A stretch of DNA of 64,000 nucleotides from Cupriavidus taiwanensis (GCF_900250075.1 NZ_LT977070.1:1178001-1242000); one strand, 5' to 3'. Shown: positions 38,394 to 49,411, counted from the stretch's first letter. Notes: generated from the letters alone by a model not told the origin. Numbers and translations are program-made.

Positions 38394-41300
38394 ATGTCCG
38401 CACCCCGCTTCGTCCACCTCCGCCTGCATTCCGAATACTCCGTCGTGGACGGCATTGTCCGCCTCGATGATGCCGTCAAGGCCGCCGCCGCCGATGGCAT
38501 GGGCGCGCTCGCCCTGACCGACCTTGCCAACGCCTTCGGGCTGATCCGCTACTACAAGGAAGCGCGCGGCAAGGGCGTGAAGCCGGTGGTCGGCGCCGAT
38601 GTGTGGCTGACCAACGCCGAGGACCGCGACAAGCCCGCGCGCCTGCTGCTGCTGGTGCAGGACCGGCGCGGCTACCTGAACCTGTGCATGCTGCTGTCGC
38701 GCGCGTGGCTGGGCAACCAGCATCGCGGCCGCGCCGAGATCGATCCGTCGTGGTTCCTGGAGCCGGGCGAGGACGACCTGCCGCTGGCCACCGGCCTGAT
38801 TGCGCTGTCGGGCGCGATGGGCGGCGATATCGGCATGGCGCTGGCCAACGGCAATGCCGACGGCGCGCGCCGTGCCGCGCAGCACTGGGCCTCGGTGTTC
38901 CCGCAGCGCTTCTATATCGAACTGCAGCGCGCCGGCCACGCCGGCACCGATGCCTATGTGCAGCAGGCCGTGCAGCTTGCGGCCGAGCTGCAATTGCCGG
39001 TGGTTGCCACGCATCCGGTGCAGTTCATGACGCCGGACGACTACACCGCGCATGAAGCGCGCGTCTGCATCGCCGAGGGCGAACTGCTGGCCAACCCGCG
39101 CCGCACGCGGCGCTTCACCACCGACCAGTACTTCAAGACCCAGGACGAGATGTGCGCGCTGTTCGCGGACATTCCGTCGGCGCTGGAGAACGCGGTCGAG
39201 ATCGCGCGCCGCTGCAACCTGACGCTGGAGCTGGGCAAGCCGCGCCTGCCGCTGTTCCCGACGCCGGACGGCATGTCGCTCGACGACTACCTCGTGTTCA
39301 TGGCCAAGGACGGCCTCGAGAAGCGCCTCGCGGTGCTGTTCCCGGACGAGGCGGTGCGCGAGGCCAAGCGCCCGGAATACTACGCGCGGCTGGAGTTCGA
39401 GACCGGCACCATCATCAAGATGGGCTTCCCCGGCTACTTCCTGATCGTGGCGGACTTTATCAACTGGGCCAAGAACAACGGGGTGCCGGTGGGCCCGGGC
39501 CGCGGCTCGGGTGCAGGCTCGCTGGTCGCCTATGCGCTGGGCATTACCGATCTGGACCCGCTCAAGTACGCGCTGCTGTTCGAGCGTTTCCTGAACCCGG
39601 AACGGGTCTCGATGCCCGACTTCGACATCGACTTCTGCCAGCACGGCCGCGATCGCGTGATCACGTACGTGAAGGAAAAGTACGGCAAGGACGCGGTGTC
39701 GCAGATCGCCACCTTCGGCACCATGGCAGCCAAGGCCGCGGTGCGCGACGTGGGCCGCGTGCTCGACCTCGGCTACGGCTTCGTCGACGGCATCGCCAAG
39801 CTGATCCCGTTCAAGCCGGGCAAGCTGGTCACCATCGAAGAAGCCAAGAAGGAAGAGCCGCTGCTGACCGAGCGCGAGCGCAACGAGGAAGAAGTGCGCC
39901 AGCTGCTGGAGCTGGCGCAGCGCGTCGAGGGCATGACCCGCAACGTCGGCATGCACGCCGGCGGCGTGCTGATCGCGCCCGGCAGGCTGACCGACTTCTG
40001 TCCGCTGTACACGCAGGGCGGGCAGAACGACGGCATGAGCGGCGTGGTCAGCCAGTACGACAAGGACGACGTCGAGGCCGCCGGCCTGGTCAAGTTCGAC
40101 TTTCTGGGCCTGACCACGCTGACCATCCTGGACTGGGCCGAGCGCTATATCCGCCGCCTGGACCCGAGCAAGGCCGACTGGAACTGCAGCCATATCCCGC
40201 TCGACGACGGCCCCGCCTTCGACATCCTCAAGACCGCCAACACGGTCGCCGTGTTCCAGCTGGAAAGCCGCGGCATGCAGGGCATGCTGAAGGATGCCAA
40301 GCCCGACCGCTTCGAGGACATCATCGCGCTGGTGGCGCTGTACCGGCCCGGCCCGATGGACCTGATTCCCAGCTTCTGTGCGCGCAAGCACGGCCGCGAG
40401 AAGGTGGAGTATCCCGATCCGCGCGTCGAACCCGTCCTGAAAGAGACCTACGGCATCATGGTCTACCAGGAGCAGGTGATGCAGATGGCGCAGATCATCG
40501 GCGGTTACTCGCTGGGCGGCGCCGACCTGCTGCGCCGCGCCATGGGCAAGAAGAAGCCCGAGGAAATGGCGCAGCACCGCGTCATGTTCCGCGAGGGCGC
40601 CGACAAGAACGGGCTGTCCGCGCAGCAGGCCGACGATATCTTCGACCTGATGGAGAAGTTCGCGGGCTACGGCTTCAACAAGTCGCACGCGGCCGCCTAT
40701 GCACTGCTGGCGTACTACACCGCGTGGCTCAAGGCCCACCATCCGGCCGAATTCATGGCAGCCAACATGTCGCTGGCCATGGACGACACCGACAAGGTCA
40801 AGATCCTCTACGAGGACTGCAAGCTCAACAAGATCGCGGTGCTGCCGCCCGACGTCAACGCCAGCGAGTACCGCTTCGCGCCGACCGATCCGAAGACCAT
40901 CCGCTACGGCCTCGGCGGCATCAAGGGCAGCGGGCAGGGCGCGATCGAGGACATCCTGCGCGCGCGCGAGGAGCGGCCCTTCACCGACCTGTTCGATTTC
41001 TGCGAGCGGGTCGACCGCCGCCAGGTCAACCGACGCACCATCGAGGCGCTGATCCGCGCCGGCGCCTTCGACAGCCTCAACGACAACCGCGCGCAGCTGC
41101 TCGCGTCGGTGCCGATTGCGATGGAAGCCGCCGAGCAGAAGGCAGAATCCGCCAACCAGGTGTCGCTGTTCGACCTGATGGGCGACGCCGGCGAGGCGCA
41201 CCGCCCGGAGCTGCTCGACGAGCCGCGCTGGAGCCCCAAGCGCACGCTGCAGGAAGAGAAGCAGGCGCTCGGTTACTACTTCTCGGGCCACCTGTTCGAC

Positions 41301-41906
41301 GCCTACCGCGACGAGGTACGCCGCTTCAACAAGGGCACGCTGGCCGGGCTGGAAAAGGAAGTGCAGGGCAACGGCGGCGGCTTCGGCCGCGACGTGCGCG
41401 GCAAGACCATCGCCGGCGTGATCAGCGGCATGCGCACACAGATGACCCAGCGCGGCAAGATGCTGATCGTCACGCTCGACGACGGCACCGGCCTGGTCGA
41501 GATGACCGTGTTCAACGAGGTCTTCGACGCCAACCGGCAGATGTTTCGCGAGGACGAACTGCTGATCGCCACGGGGAATGCGCGGCACGATACCTTCACC
41601 GGCGGCGTGCGCTTCACCGCCGAATCGGTGATGGACCTGGTCGCCGCGCGGGTGCGCTTTGCCAGCGCGGTGCGGCTGTCGATGAACGGCAATTCCTCGA
41701 CCGGCATGCTGCGCGAGCTGCTGATGCCTCACCTGGCCCGTGCCAGCGGCGTGCAGGGCCTGCCGGTGCGGATCCGCTACGAGGCGAAGTCCGCCAGCTG
41801 CGAGGCCATGCTCGGTCCCGACTGGCAGGTAGTGCCGTCGGACGAGGCGCTGACCGCGCTGCGCCAGGTGCTGTCGGCGGATGCCGTCAGCACGGTCTAC
41901 GAATAA
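38394..41906 (+). CDS. dnaE: DNA polymerase III, alpha subunit
   Basis: Replicative polymerase of about 1170 residues. The N-terminal PHP domain starts [20 protein letters not shown]; the polymerase catalytic motif is [57 protein letters not shown] and the C-terminal OB-fold ([20 protein letters not shown]) follow in order. I use ATG 38394; ATG 38385 three codons upstream is equally possible. Confidence 0.98.
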   Translation: MSAPRFVHLRLHSEYSVVDGIVRLDDAVKAAAADGMGALALTDLANAFGLIRYYKEARGKGVKPVVGADVWLTNAEDRDKPARLLLLVQDRRGYLNLCMLLSRAWLGNQHRGRAEIDPSWFLEPGEDDLPLATGLIALSGAMGGDIGMALANGNADGARRAAQHWASVFPQRFYIELQRAGHAGTDAYVQQAVQLAAELQLPVVATHPVQFMTPDDYTAHEARVCIAEGELLANPRRTRRFTTDQYFKTQDEMCALFADIPSALENAVEIARRCNLTLELGKPRLPLFPTPDGMSLDDYLVFMAKDGLEKRLAVLFPDEAVREAKRPEYYARLEFETGTIIKMGFPGYFLIVADFINWAKNNGVPVGPGRGSGAGSLVAYALGITDLDPLKYALLFERFLNPERVSMPDFDIDFCQHGRDRVITYVKEKYGKDAVSQIATFGTMAAKAAVRDVGRVLDLGYGFVDGIAKLIPFKPGKLVTIEEAKKEEPLLTERERNEEEVRQLLELAQRVEGMTRNVGMHAGGVLIAPGRLTDFCPLYTQGGQNDGMSGVVSQYDKDDVEAAGLVKFDFLGLTTLTILDWAERYIRRLDPSKADWNCSHIPLDDGPAFDILKTANTVAVFQLESRGMQGMLKDAKPDRFEDIIALVALYRPGPMDLIPSFCARKHGREKVEYPDPRVEPVLKETYGIMVYQEQVMQMAQIIGGYSLGGADLLRRAMGKKKPEEMAQHRVMFREGADKNGLSAQQADDIFDLMEKFAGYGFNKSHAAAYALLAYYTAWLKAHHPAEFMAANMSLAMDDTDKVKILYEDCKLNKIAVLPPDVNASEYRFAPTDPKTIRYGLGGIKGSGQGAIEDILRAREERPFTDLFDFCERVDRRQVNRRTIEALIRAGAFDSLNDNRAQLLASVPIAMEAAEQKAESANQVSLFDLMGDAGEAHRPELLDEPRWSPKRTLQEEKQALGYYFSGHLFDAYRDEVRRFNKGTLAGLEKEVQGNGGGFGRDVRGKTIAGVISGMRTQMTQRGKMLIVTLDDGTGLVEMTVFNEVFDANRQMFREDELLIATGNARHDTFTGGVRFTAESVMDLVAARVRFASAVRLSMNGNSSTGMLRELLMPHLARASGVQGLPVRIRYEAKSASCEAMLGPDWQVVPSDEALTALRQVLSADAVSTVYE

Positions 41907-41936
41907 GCGCGGCCTGAATTTGTTGCCGACGCCGCT

Positions 41937-43010
41937 TCAGGCGGCGTGCCGGGCGGCGCGCGCGTCGGCGGCGAGCCGCAGCAGGGTGTCGACATGGACC
42001 TCGATGCCCGGATCGTAGTCGAGCAGCGCCAGCGGGTTCGCCAGCCGCGCCTGGCCGCTGCGCACCGACGCCACCGCGGCGCGGATGGCATGGTCCAGGG
42101 TCTCGCTGCGCTCGCGCGAGAACGCATGCACCGCCTGCGGCCGGATCACTTCCAGGCAGGCGATATTGTCGGCAAACACCAGCGGCGTGCCGCACAGCAC
42201 CGATTCCACCCCCACCAGCCCGAACGGCTCATAGCCCGACGCCAGGATGGTGAAGTCGGCGGCGCGGTACAGTGCGTCGATGCGGCTGCTGTAGCCCAGC
42301 TCGCGCACGCGCGGGATGGTGCGCCCGACCGGGCGGCCGGCCACGGCCAGCGTGATCGGCAGGTCCGAGCGGGAGAAATAATCGGCGAGCAGGTCGAAGC
42401 CCTTGCGCGCATGGCCCGATGACGGGAACAGGAACACGATCTCGTCGTCGCCGAAGCCGAATTCGCGCCGCAGCGCCGCGCGCGCCGCGGCATCGACCGG
42501 GGTGAAGCGCTGCGTGTCGACCGGCGGGTAGACAAGCTCGACGCGCTCGGGCGCGATGCCGTACAGCTCGGTCACTTCGCGCCGCATCAGCGCGGAATGC
42601 GCCACCACGCGGTGCGCGCCGGCATATTGCGCGCTTTCGAGGTCGATCTGCCACTGGTCCGAGCGCCGCGCCGGCGTGCCGCGCGCGGCGAGGTAGCCGC
42701 GATGCGTGCCGCCGCAGATGGCGATATCGGAACCGCGCACGCGGTTGCAGCCGATCAGCGCTTCGCCGGCATCGCGCAGCCCCTGCAGCCGCCACGAGAA
42801 ATAGCGGTCGCGCAGCTTGCCGGGCAGCCACGACACCACGATCCGATGCGCCGCAACCCCGGCGGACGCCGCCACGCCGGCGTCGAAGCGGCGCGCGTAG
42901 ACCGAGACTTCGGTATCGGCGCGCTTCGCCATGGCCCGGCTGATGTCGAGCGCGTAGCGCTCCAGGCCGCCGCCGGCGCCGAAGCGATTGCAGGAGATGC
43001 CAACTTTCAT
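41937..43010 (-). CDS. Family 4 glycosyltransferase (WaaG-like)
   Basis: 357 residues, GT-B fold: MKVGISCNRFGAGGGLERYA at the N-terminus, FLFPSSGHARKGFDLLADYF in the donor domain and the ExxxGL motif EPFGLVGVESVLCGTPLVF. Likely LPS core hexose transfer, by analogy with WaaG and from neighbours (GT2, GT25, msbA, waaC); the sugar is unknown. It follows the GT2 gene by 47 bp on the same strand. A GC-rich GCCGC-TTCA-GGCGGC hairpin overlaps its stop between the convergent dnaE. Confidence 0.87.
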   Translation of the reverse strand: MKVGISCNRFGAGGGLERYALDISRAMAKRADTEVSVYARRFDAGVAASAGVAAHRIVVSWLPGKLRDRYFSWRLQGLRDAGEALIGCNRVRGSDIAICGGTHRGYLAARGTPARRSDQWQIDLESAQYAGAHRVVAHSALMRREVTELYGIAPERVELVYPPVDTQRFTPVDAAARAALRREFGFGDDEIVFLFPSSGHARKGFDLLADYFSRSDLPITLAVAGRPVGRTIPRVRELGYSSRIDALYRAADFTILASGYEPFGLVGVESVLCGTPLVFADNIACLEVIRPQAVHAFSRERSETLDHAIRAAVASVRSGQARLANPLALLDYDPGIEVHVDTLLRLAADARAARHAA

Positions 43011-43057
43011 CGATCGAGAAGGTAAGGGTGGGGCGCCGCGCGGCCGCGTCGGGCGCT

Positions 43058-43822
43058 TCAGCCGGCGGCCTTGTTTTCGGCCGCGGCGTGCAGTTGCGCC
43101 AGCTTGGCGTACTTGTAGTAGCTGGCCTGCGCATTCATCAACGCGACGCCGAAGCCTGCGCTGCCGTCGAGGAAGCCGCGCTTGAGCAGGTAGGTGCGCA
43201 CGAACGCCCACAGGCCGTGGCCCGCCGCCGATGCAACCGAGCTGCGCTTGCCGCGCGCGTAGGCCTGCTGCGCGCCGGCGCTGGAATAGCTGTCGATCTT
43301 GCGCAGCACGTCCGACAGCGAGCGGTAGCTGTAGTGCACCAGCGGCTCGCGCAGCCGCGTGACCGGGTCGTCCACCTTGAGGTGCTCGTGCACCAGATCG
43401 TCGGTGAAGCGGCCGCGGCCCTTGCGGAAGACGCGGGTGACGTAGTCCGGATACCAGCCGGCGTGGCGCACGAAGGTGCCGCAGAAAGCGGACAGGCGCG
43501 GCAGCGCCAGCGCGCGTGCGTCTGCCTGCTGCAAGTGCTTCAGGATTTCATCGCGCAGCGCCGGCGGGACGCGTTCATCGGCGTCCAGGCTGAGGATCCA
43601 GTCGCCGCTGGCGGCCTGGACCGCGCGGTTTTTCTGCGGGCCGAAACCTGGCCAGTCGTCGGTCTGGATCACGGTGGCGCCGGCGGCACGCGCGATCGCC
43701 ACCGTGTCGTCCGTGCTGGCCCAATCCACTATAATCGCCTCTTCGCACCAGGACACGCTTTCAAGGCATGGCCCGATATTGTGAGCTTCATTCCTGGTAA
43801 TGATGACGGCGGAGACTTTCAT
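43058..43822 (-). CDS. Family 2 glycosyltransferase (WaaE/KdtX-like)
   Basis: 254-residue GT-A enzyme: MKVSAVIITRNEAHNIGPCL, IVDWASTDDTVAIARAAGA, and the metal-binding DxD region ILSLDADERVPP. HAGWYPDYVTRVFRKGRGRF and HYSYRSLSDVLRKID are typical of the WaaE group, which adds beta-1,4-glucose to inner-core heptose I. The probable partner is the downstream GT4 gene. Shares a 314-bp divergent region with the GT25 gene. Confidence 0.9.
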   Translation of the reverse strand: MKVSAVIITRNEAHNIGPCLESVSWCEEAIIVDWASTDDTVAIARAAGATVIQTDDWPGFGPQKNRAVQAASGDWILSLDADERVPPALRDEILKHLQQADARALALPRLSAFCGTFVRHAGWYPDYVTRVFRKGRGRFTDDLVHEHLKVDDPVTRLREPLVHYSYRSLSDVLRKIDSYSSAGAQQAYARGKRSSVASAAGHGLWAFVRTYLLKRGFLDGSAGFGVALMNAQASYYKYAKLAQLHAAAENKAAG

Positions 43823-44136
43823 GGAACGTAGGGACGCGCCCCGTCCGGGCCAGGCCGGCCAGCCGCCGGCGTCGCCGCCAGCCGGGCGCTGATGGAAGAG
43901 CGCGTATTCTACCGCACCGACGCAGTGGCCCCGCAGCCGCCTGCCCGCGATTGCCGGTGCGCACCGGCGCGCGCCGAAGCCCAGATCTCAGTTGCCAAAT
44001 TGATGACACGAGCACATTGGTCCCGATTCGCAGGGATGGAAACGGTTTTATCCCTGGTGGCATGTGCCGCATCGATCGCCGCCGCATCGATCTCCCTTTC
44101 ACGCCGGACCGGCCAGCACGCACGGGCGGTGGCGGC
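43823..44136. other. 314-bp divergent region between the GT2 and GT25 genes
   Basis: Contains the 5' regions of both genes. AT content rises at 43990-44060, but I find no convincing -35/-10 pair, repeat or RNA gene. The frame of the GT25 gene is open through part of it without protein-like sequence. Confidence 0.5.
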
Positions 44137-44910
44137 ATGATCGGCGCCTATGTGATCAACCTCGAAACCGCGCAGGCGCGCCGCGAGCGCATTGCCGGCC
44201 AGCTGACGCGCCTGGGCGTGCCGTTCCAGGTGTTTGCCGCCGTGAATGGACGCGCGCTGGCCGAGGACGAGGTCGCGCGCCGCTATGATGCGCAGGCCGC
44301 CAGCACCAGCTACCGCCCGATGAGCCGCGGAGAGATCGGCTGCGCGCTGAGCCATCTCGGGGTCTACCGCAAGATGCTAGAGGACGGCGCCAGCCTGGCG
44401 CTGGTGCTGGAAGACGATGCACTGCTGGGCGATGACGTGCCGGCGGTGCTCGAGGCGCTGGCGTCGCAGCTGGACCCTGCCCGACCGGAGGTCGTGCTGC
44501 TGTCGCATGTCGACAAATTCACCCGCTGGGGCACCAGGCCGCTCGGCCAACGACGCAAGCTGGTGCGCCGCTATGGCGAATGGTGGCGCGCGCATGGCTA
44601 CGTCGTCACCCGCGCGGCCGCAGAGCGGCTGCTTGCCGGGCTGCAGCCGACCTGGTGCGCGGCCGACTACTGGTCCGCGTTCGAGCGGCGCGGACTAGTC
44701 ACGGTGCGCGCCGTGGTCCCGTATTGCATCGGCCTGACCGAACTGGCCGAGGCCTCGTCGCTGGAAACGCATCGCGCCGACCTCGACGCCACCGACAAGG
44801 CGCGCCGCAGTGTCGGCTATTATCTGCGCCGCTATGTCTACCAGCGCTTCCTGTTCCAGGTCTTCGTCAGGCCCTTCCTGCGCGTCGCGCGCCAGAAGCG
44901 GCCGGGCTAG
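44137..44910 (+). CDS. Family 25 glycosyltransferase (LPS type)
   Basis: 257 residues: IGAYVINLETAQARRERIAG, PMSRGEIGCALSHLGVYRKM and LALVLEDDALLGDD are the GT25 signatures seen in LPS galactosyltransferases (LgtB/LpsA group). ATG 44137 follows GGTGGCGGC. It is 48 bp upstream of msbA in the same direction and probably shares its transcript. Linkage and acceptor are unknown. Confidence 0.9.
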   Translation: MIGAYVINLETAQARRERIAGQLTRLGVPFQVFAAVNGRALAEDEVARRYDAQAASTSYRPMSRGEIGCALSHLGVYRKMLEDGASLALVLEDDALLGDDVPAVLEALASQLDPARPEVVLLSHVDKFTRWGTRPLGQRRKLVRRYGEWWRAHGYVVTRAAAERLLAGLQPTWCAADYWSAFERRGLVTVRAVVPYCIGLTELAEASSLETHRADLDATDKARRSVGYYLRRYVYQRFLFQVFVRPFLRVARQKRPG

Positions 44911-44958
44911 CGCCGCGCCCTGGTGCCGCAACGCCGCCATCACCCAGAAGAAAACTCA

Positions 44959-46734
44959 GTGACCACATCCAAACCGCCCATCTCGCCAGGTGCCGCCGTG
45001 CCGTCCAGCATGGCCAGCCGGCTCTGGTCTTACCTGCGCCCCGAGCTGCGCATCTTCATCGGCGCCATCCTCGCGATGGCGGTGGTGGCCGCCAGCGAAG
45101 GGGTGATCCCCAAGGTCGTCAACGACCTGCTCGACAAGGGCTTCGGCGGCGACTATGCCGGCACGCTGTGGCATGTGCCGGCGATCCTGACCGGCGTGGC
45201 GCTGATCCGCGGCGTGGCGCAGTTTGCCTCGGGCTACCTGCTCAACCTGATCTCGAACCGCGTGCTGCTGAAGATGCGGCTGCAGATGTTCGAGCGCCTG
45301 CTGCAGGCGCCGGCGTCGTTCTACCACCGCAATACCGCGGCGTCGCTGATCAACGCGGTGATCTTCGAGGTCAACCAGGTGCTGCAGATCCTGACCAGCG
45401 TGTTCATCACGCTGGTGCGCGATTCGCTGACCGTGGTCGCGCTGCTGATCTACCTGTTCTACACCAACTGGCGCCTGACGCTGATCGTCGCGGTGATCCT
45501 GCCGGTGATCGGCTACCTGATGTCGAAGATCAACCGCCGGCTGCGCAAGCTCAACCGCGATCACCAGACCTATACCAACAACGCCGCCTACGTGGTCGAA
45601 GAGGCCGTGGGCGGCTACAAGGTGGTCAAGCTGCATGGCGGCGAGGCCTATGAACTGCGGCGCTTCCGCACCGTGGCCGAGCGGCTCAAGAATTACTCGA
45701 TGCGGATGGCGGTGGCGGGCGGGCTGAACCAGCCGGTCACGGCGTTCCTGGCGGCGCTGGCGCTGTCGGTGATCATCACCATCGCCATGGTGCAGGCGCA
45801 GGCCAACCAGACCACGGTGGGCGGCTTTACCGGCTTCGTGATGGCGATGCTGCTGCTGATCTCGCCGCTCAAGCACCTGACCGACATCAACCAGCCGCTG
45901 ACGCGCGGCATCACCGCCGCCGAGATGATCTTCCGGCTGATCGACGAACCGGTGGAGCCGCAGGACGGCGGCAAGCCGCTTGCCCGCGCCCGCGGCGAAC
46001 TGGCCTTCGAGCAGGTCGGCTTCCGCTATGGCGAGGCGCCGCGCGCCGCGCTGGAAGGCATCGACCTGCGCGTCAGCCCGGGCGAGGTGGTGGCGCTGGT
46101 GGGCCCGTCGGGCAGCGGCAAGACCACGCTGGTCAACCTGGTGCCGCGCTTCTTCGATCCCACCTCGGGGCGCATCCTGCTCGACGGCGTGCCGCTGACC
46201 GAGCTGGCGCTCAAGGACCTGCGCAACCAGATCGCCTTTGTCAGCCAGGACGTGGTGCTGTTCAACGACACGGTCGCGGCCAATGTGGCCTATGGCGCGC
46301 AGCCCGGCAGCGAGATCGACATGGCCCGTGTCGAGCGCGCGCTGGCGGCAGCCTACCTGACCGACACCGTCAAGGGCCTGCCCGAGGGCGTGCAGACCAA
46401 TATCGGCGACAACGGCATGAAGCTGTCCGGCGGCCAGCGCCAGCGCCTGGCGATCGCGCGCGCGCTGTACAAGGATGCGCCGATCCTGATCCTGGACGAG
46501 GCCACCTCGGCGCTGGACTCGGAATCGGAGCGGCAGGTGCAGGCGGCACTGGAGGAGCTGATGAAGGGCCGCACCACGCTGGTGATCGCGCACCGGCTGT
46601 CGACCATCGAGAATGCCGATCGCATCGCCGTGCTTGACCATGGCCGCGTCGCCGAGACCGGCAGCCACGCGCAGCTGCTGGCGGCCAATGGCCTGTACGC
46701 CGGCCTGCACCGGATCCAGTTCGCCAGCCAGTAG
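44959..46734 (+). CDS. msbA: Lipid A export ABC transporter (permease/ATPase)
   Basis: 591 residues: six-helix membrane domain (from [20 protein letters not shown]) fused to an ATPase domain with Walker [10 protein letters not shown], signature [15 protein letters not shown], Walker [13 protein letters not shown] and H-loop [13 protein letters not shown]. Flips lipid A-core across the inner membrane. The start is GTG 44959 ([11 protein letters not shown]) behind AGAAGAAAAC; ATG 45010 is an alternative. Follows the GT25 gene; ends in a strong bidirectional terminator. Confidence 0.96.
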   Translation: MTTSKPPISPGAAVPSSMASRLWSYLRPELRIFIGAILAMAVVAASEGVIPKVVNDLLDKGFGGDYAGTLWHVPAILTGVALIRGVAQFASGYLLNLISNRVLLKMRLQMFERLLQAPASFYHRNTAASLINAVIFEVNQVLQILTSVFITLVRDSLTVVALLIYLFYTNWRLTLIVAVILPVIGYLMSKINRRLRKLNRDHQTYTNNAAYVVEEAVGGYKVVKLHGGEAYELRRFRTVAERLKNYSMRMAVAGGLNQPVTAFLAALALSVIITIAMVQAQANQTTVGGFTGFVMAMLLLISPLKHLTDINQPLTRGITAAEMIFRLIDEPVEPQDGGKPLARARGELAFEQVGFRYGEAPRAALEGIDLRVSPGEVVALVGPSGSGKTTLVNLVPRFFDPTSGRILLDGVPLTELALKDLRNQIAFVSQDVVLFNDTVAANVAYGAQPGSEIDMARVERALAAAYLTDTVKGLPEGVQTNIGDNGMKLSGGQRQRLAIARALYKDAPILILDEATSALDSESERQVQAALEELMKGRTTLVIAHRLSTIENADRIAVLDHGRVAETGSHAQLLAANGLYAGLHRIQFASQ

Positions 46735-46753
46735 GCGGCGGGGAACCATCAAG

Positions 46754-46788
46754 AAAAAGGGCCGGCGCATTTGCGCCGGCCCTTTTTT
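46754..46788. terminator. Bidirectional intrinsic terminator, msbA/waaC
   Basis: GGGCCGGCGCA (46759-46769) pairs with TGCGCCGGCCC (46772-46782), A5 before and T6 after. It separates convergent msbA and waaC. Confidence 0.96.
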
Positions 46789-46806
46789 ATTCCCGTGCCT
46801 CGGGCA

Positions 46807-47784
46807 TCAATGGGTCGAAGTGACCTGGGGCATCACTTCGTCGATGGCCGCCAGCACTTCGGCCCGTTGCGGCACCACGCCGCCGCCGCCCAGCGACACC
46901 GCGCGGCCGGGCGCATCGACGCCATACAGGTGGCGCGAGGTCGTGGTGAACAGGATCACCGTGGGCCGGCGCAGCGCGTCGGCAATATGCACGAAGCCGG
47001 TGTCCATGCCGACCACCAGCGACGCCTTGCCCACCATCTGCGCCACGCCGGTGATGCTCAGGCGCGGCATCACCTCGGCGCCGGGCACGCTGGCGGCGAT
47101 GGTCTCGGCTTCCAGGCGCTCGGCGTCATTGCCCCAGGGCACCAGCACGCGCAGGCCGCGCGCCGAGATGGCGCTGCCGACGCTGATCCAGTCGGCCACC
47201 GGCCACTTCTTTTCCTCGCTGGAAGTGGCGTGGAACAGCATCGCATAGGGACCCTTGCCGGCGGCAGCGGGCGTGTCGGCCGGCATTTTCAGGCCGTAAT
47301 CCATCTCGCGGGTCATTTCGTAGCCGAGCGCGCGGCTGACGGCGCGGCGCATGCGGTTGCGCGCGCAGTCCTCTTCCACGAACGGCTGGAACACATGGTT
47401 GTAGGCGAAGCGCGCGCCGCTCTCGCCCAGTTCCTGGACCGGCAGGCCGTAACGACGGCGGGTGCGGGCGAGGAAGGTGACGATGGCGCTCTTGTAGACG
47501 CCGTGAACGTCCAGCACCGCATCGTACTTCTCGCGGCGCAACGCGCGCAGGGCAGTGAAGATCTCGCGCAGGCCGGCCCAGCTGCGCGCCTTCTTGAAGC
47601 CGCGCAGCGGTGCGGCGATCACGCGATCGATGTTGGGGTTCCAGCGCGGCACGTCGGCGCAGTAGGAGTCGGCGATCCAGTCGATCTTGACGCCGGGAAA
47701 GGCGCGCTGCAGGTCAGCCACCAGCGGCTGGGTGAACACCATGTCGCCGAGCGAAGTCAGCTTGACGATGAGAATGCGTTTCAT
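46807..47784 (-). CDS. waaC: LPS heptosyltransferase I
   Basis: Adds the first L,D-heptose to Kdo in the inner core, using ADP-heptose made by the hld genes of this window. 325 residues: MKRILIVKLTSLGDMVFTQP at the N-terminus, DVHGVYKSAIVTFLARTRRR and the donor-site GNDAERLEAETIAAS and VVGMDTGFVHIADAL (heptose-binding family GMDTGxxH). ATG 47784 is the natural family start. Confidence 0.95.
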   Translation of the reverse strand: MKRILIVKLTSLGDMVFTQPLVADLQRAFPGVKIDWIADSYCADVPRWNPNIDRVIAAPLRGFKKARSWAGLREIFTALRALRREKYDAVLDVHGVYKSAIVTFLARTRRRYGLPVQELGESGARFAYNHVFQPFVEEDCARNRMRRAVSRALGYEMTREMDYGLKMPADTPAAAGKGPYAMLFHATSSEEKKWPVADWISVGSAISARGLRVLVPWGNDAERLEAETIAASVPGAEVMPRLSITGVAQMVGKASLVVGMDTGFVHIADALRRPTVILFTTTSRHLYGVDAPGRAVSLGGGGVVPQRAEVLAAIDEVMPQVTSTH

Positions 47785-47963
47785 CGGGAACAGTCGTGCG
47801 GTCAGGGGCCCGCCTGGTTCGGAAGGTGCGTAGTATGCCTGATCCGGCCGGCATCTGTCCGTGCGACCGATGGTCGACATGCGGCGCGCCGGCTTGCGCG
47901 CGATCCGTTAGTATTGGTGCAGAAGCCTCACGACGATGACGCCAATCCCAACCGGAGACCACC

Positions 47964-48554
47964 ATGTCTGACACGGCATTCCCGATCAGCCGCTACGCCA
48001 TCCCGGCGCTGGCCGACCTCCCCGACGATATCCGCGCGCGCATCCTGGAAGTCCAGGAAAAAGCCGGCTTCGTTCCCAATGTGTTTTTGGCGCTGGCGCA
48101 CCGTCCCGACGAGTTCCGCGCCTTCTTTGCCTATCACGATGCGCTGATGCTCAAGGACGGCGGCCTGACCAAGGGCGAGCGCGAAATGATCGTGGTGGCC
48201 ACCTCCGGGGTTAACCAATGCCTGTACTGCGTGGTGGCGCATGGCGCGATCCTGCGCATCTACGAGAAGAAGCCGCTGGTCGCGGACCAGGTCGCGGTGA
48301 ATTACCTGAAGGCCGACATCCCGCCGCGCCAGCGCGCCATGCTCGACTTTGCCATGAAGGTCTGCACGGCCTCGCATGAAATCGAGGAGGCCGATTTCGA
48401 CGCGCTGCGCGCACATGGCTTTTCCGACGAGGACGCCTGGGATATCGCCGCGATCACGGCGTTCTTCGGCCTGTCCAACCGCATGGCCAATACCATCGGC
48501 ATGCGCCCGAACGACGAGTTCTACCTGATGGGCCGGGTGCCGAAGGCGAAGTAG
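47964..48554 (+). CDS. Carboxymuconolactone-decarboxylase-family peroxidase-related protein
   Basis: 196 residues of the AhpD-like fold: RILEVQEKAGFVPNVFLALA, then the redox motif CLYCVVAH with Cys86, Cys89 and His93, and LDFAMKVCTASHEIEEADF. Members with this CxxC...H layout include alkylhydroperoxidase AhpD and uncharacterised peroxidase-related enzymes. CCGGAGACC precedes the ATG. No partner (ahpC) is nearby, so a general peroxide or thiol-redox role is an inference. Confidence 0.88.
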   Translation: MSDTAFPISRYAIPALADLPDDIRARILEVQEKAGFVPNVFLALAHRPDEFRAFFAYHDALMLKDGGLTKGEREMIVVATSGVNQCLYCVVAHGAILRIYEKKPLVADQVAVNYLKADIPPRQRAMLDFAMKVCTASHEIEEADFDALRAHGFSDEDAWDIAAITAFFGLSNRMANTIGMRPNDEFYLMGRVPKAK

Positions 48555-48555
48555 C

Positions 48556-48577
48556 GGCGCCGCGGTGCCGCGGCGCC
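48556..48577. other. Perfect GC-only hairpin between convergent genes
   Basis: GGCGCCGCGG (48556-48565) and CCGCGGCGCC (48568-48577) are perfect inverted repeats with two bases between. It follows the peroxidase-related gene stop at once. There is no T tract, so it may stop transcription only weakly or shield the mRNA end. Confidence 0.45.
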
Positions 48578-48598
48578 GGGTGGCTCAGGGTCCCTTGC

Positions 48599-49108
48599 TC
48601 AGCGCACTTCGGCGCAGGCACCGCTCTTGGGATCGAACAGCACCGGCCACGCCTGCTCGTAGATGCCAGGCGTGCAGTACTTCTCGCAGCGGTTATGCGC
48701 CAGCGTGACGCGGCGCGGGTCCTGCCAGACCAGCAGCTTGCACTGGCTGCCGTCGATCGCCTGCAGCTCGATGTGCGGCGTCGCGCGGACCTGGCGGAAC
48801 TGTACCAGGTTGAATTCGCAACTGCCGCGCCGCGATACCCACAGCTTCCATTTCAGCGCGCGCACCTCGTTGGCCTGGACGTCCATCAGTGCGTCTTCGC
48901 GGAAGCCGTCGTCCTCGGTGCGCTTGCATGCCGCGGCAATGTTGATGACCTTGGGCGCGATCGGCGTGGCGCGCTCCTTGGGCGCCTGGGGGACTTCGAC
49001 CCTGGCCTGCGGCGGCGGCGCCGGCGCGCGCCTGGCGATCGGCAATGGCGCGCACGCGACCGATAACAGGAGGGCCAGCACACAGGCCCCATGGTTCGTG
49101 GCGTTCAT
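48599..49108 (-). CDS. Hypothetical exported protein, possible lipoprotein
   Basis: 169 residues starting MNATNHGACVLALLLSVACA; the signal peptide ends at Cys19 with S-V-A before it, a non-standard but possible lipobox. A Pro/Ala linker is followed by a domain with five further cysteines, in which RRGSCEFNLVQFRQVRATPH and the closing CEKYCTPGIYEQAWPVLFD are notable. No family recognised; disulfides are likely in the periplasm. The start at 49108 follows AGGAG-like sequence. Confidence 0.72.
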   Translation of the reverse strand: MNATNHGACVLALLLSVACAPLPIARRAPAPPPQARVEVPQAPKERATPIAPKVINIAAACKRTEDDGFREDALMDVQANEVRALKWKLWVSRRGSCEFNLVQFRQVRATPHIELQAIDGSQCKLLVWQDPRRVTLAHNRCEKYCTPGIYEQAWPVLFDPKSGACAEVR

Positions 49109-49411
49109 GCCGGACTCCTCGCTTGCCAACCGGCGGTGCCGCGGCAGAACGACTCGCGCGGACAGCCGGGCGCAGCCTCCGTGCAAAGGCCGCTGACTAC
49201 CTTCGTTTAGTTATAGCGGATGGCAAACGGAAATGGGCTAGGGCCATTACCGAGTCCGAAATCCCGCGTGCGCCAGCCAGCGGACGAGCGCCGTCGATGC
49301 GTCGCGCTAAAGTTCGCGGTACGTTCGCGGTTACGTAATTAAACAGCTTGAAACACTGCGGTGCGCGCGCGCGTGCTAGCCTCGCCCCAACCTGTTCTTG
49401 CCCGTTCCGAC
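49109..49411. other. 303-bp divergent region between two exported-protein genes
   Basis: Contains a TATAAC on the minus strand near 49210 and the palindrome TTACGTAA (49331-49338) followed by AT-rich sequence before the plus-strand gene. No complete promoter pair, terminator or RNA gene could be supported. Confidence 0.4.

Noticed and set aside
37338..41732. A 4.4-kb uninterrupted minus-strand frame opposite dnaE, continuous with trhO
   Set aside because: Only the last 282 codons (trhO) are protein-like; the rest is Arg/His/Ala/Gln-rich antisense of dnaE, a known effect of high GC with few stop codons.
43725..43740. TATAAT on the plus strand within the GT2 gene
   Set aside because: No -35 partner at 16-18 bp and about 400 bp from the next plus-strand gene; a chance hexamer is likely.
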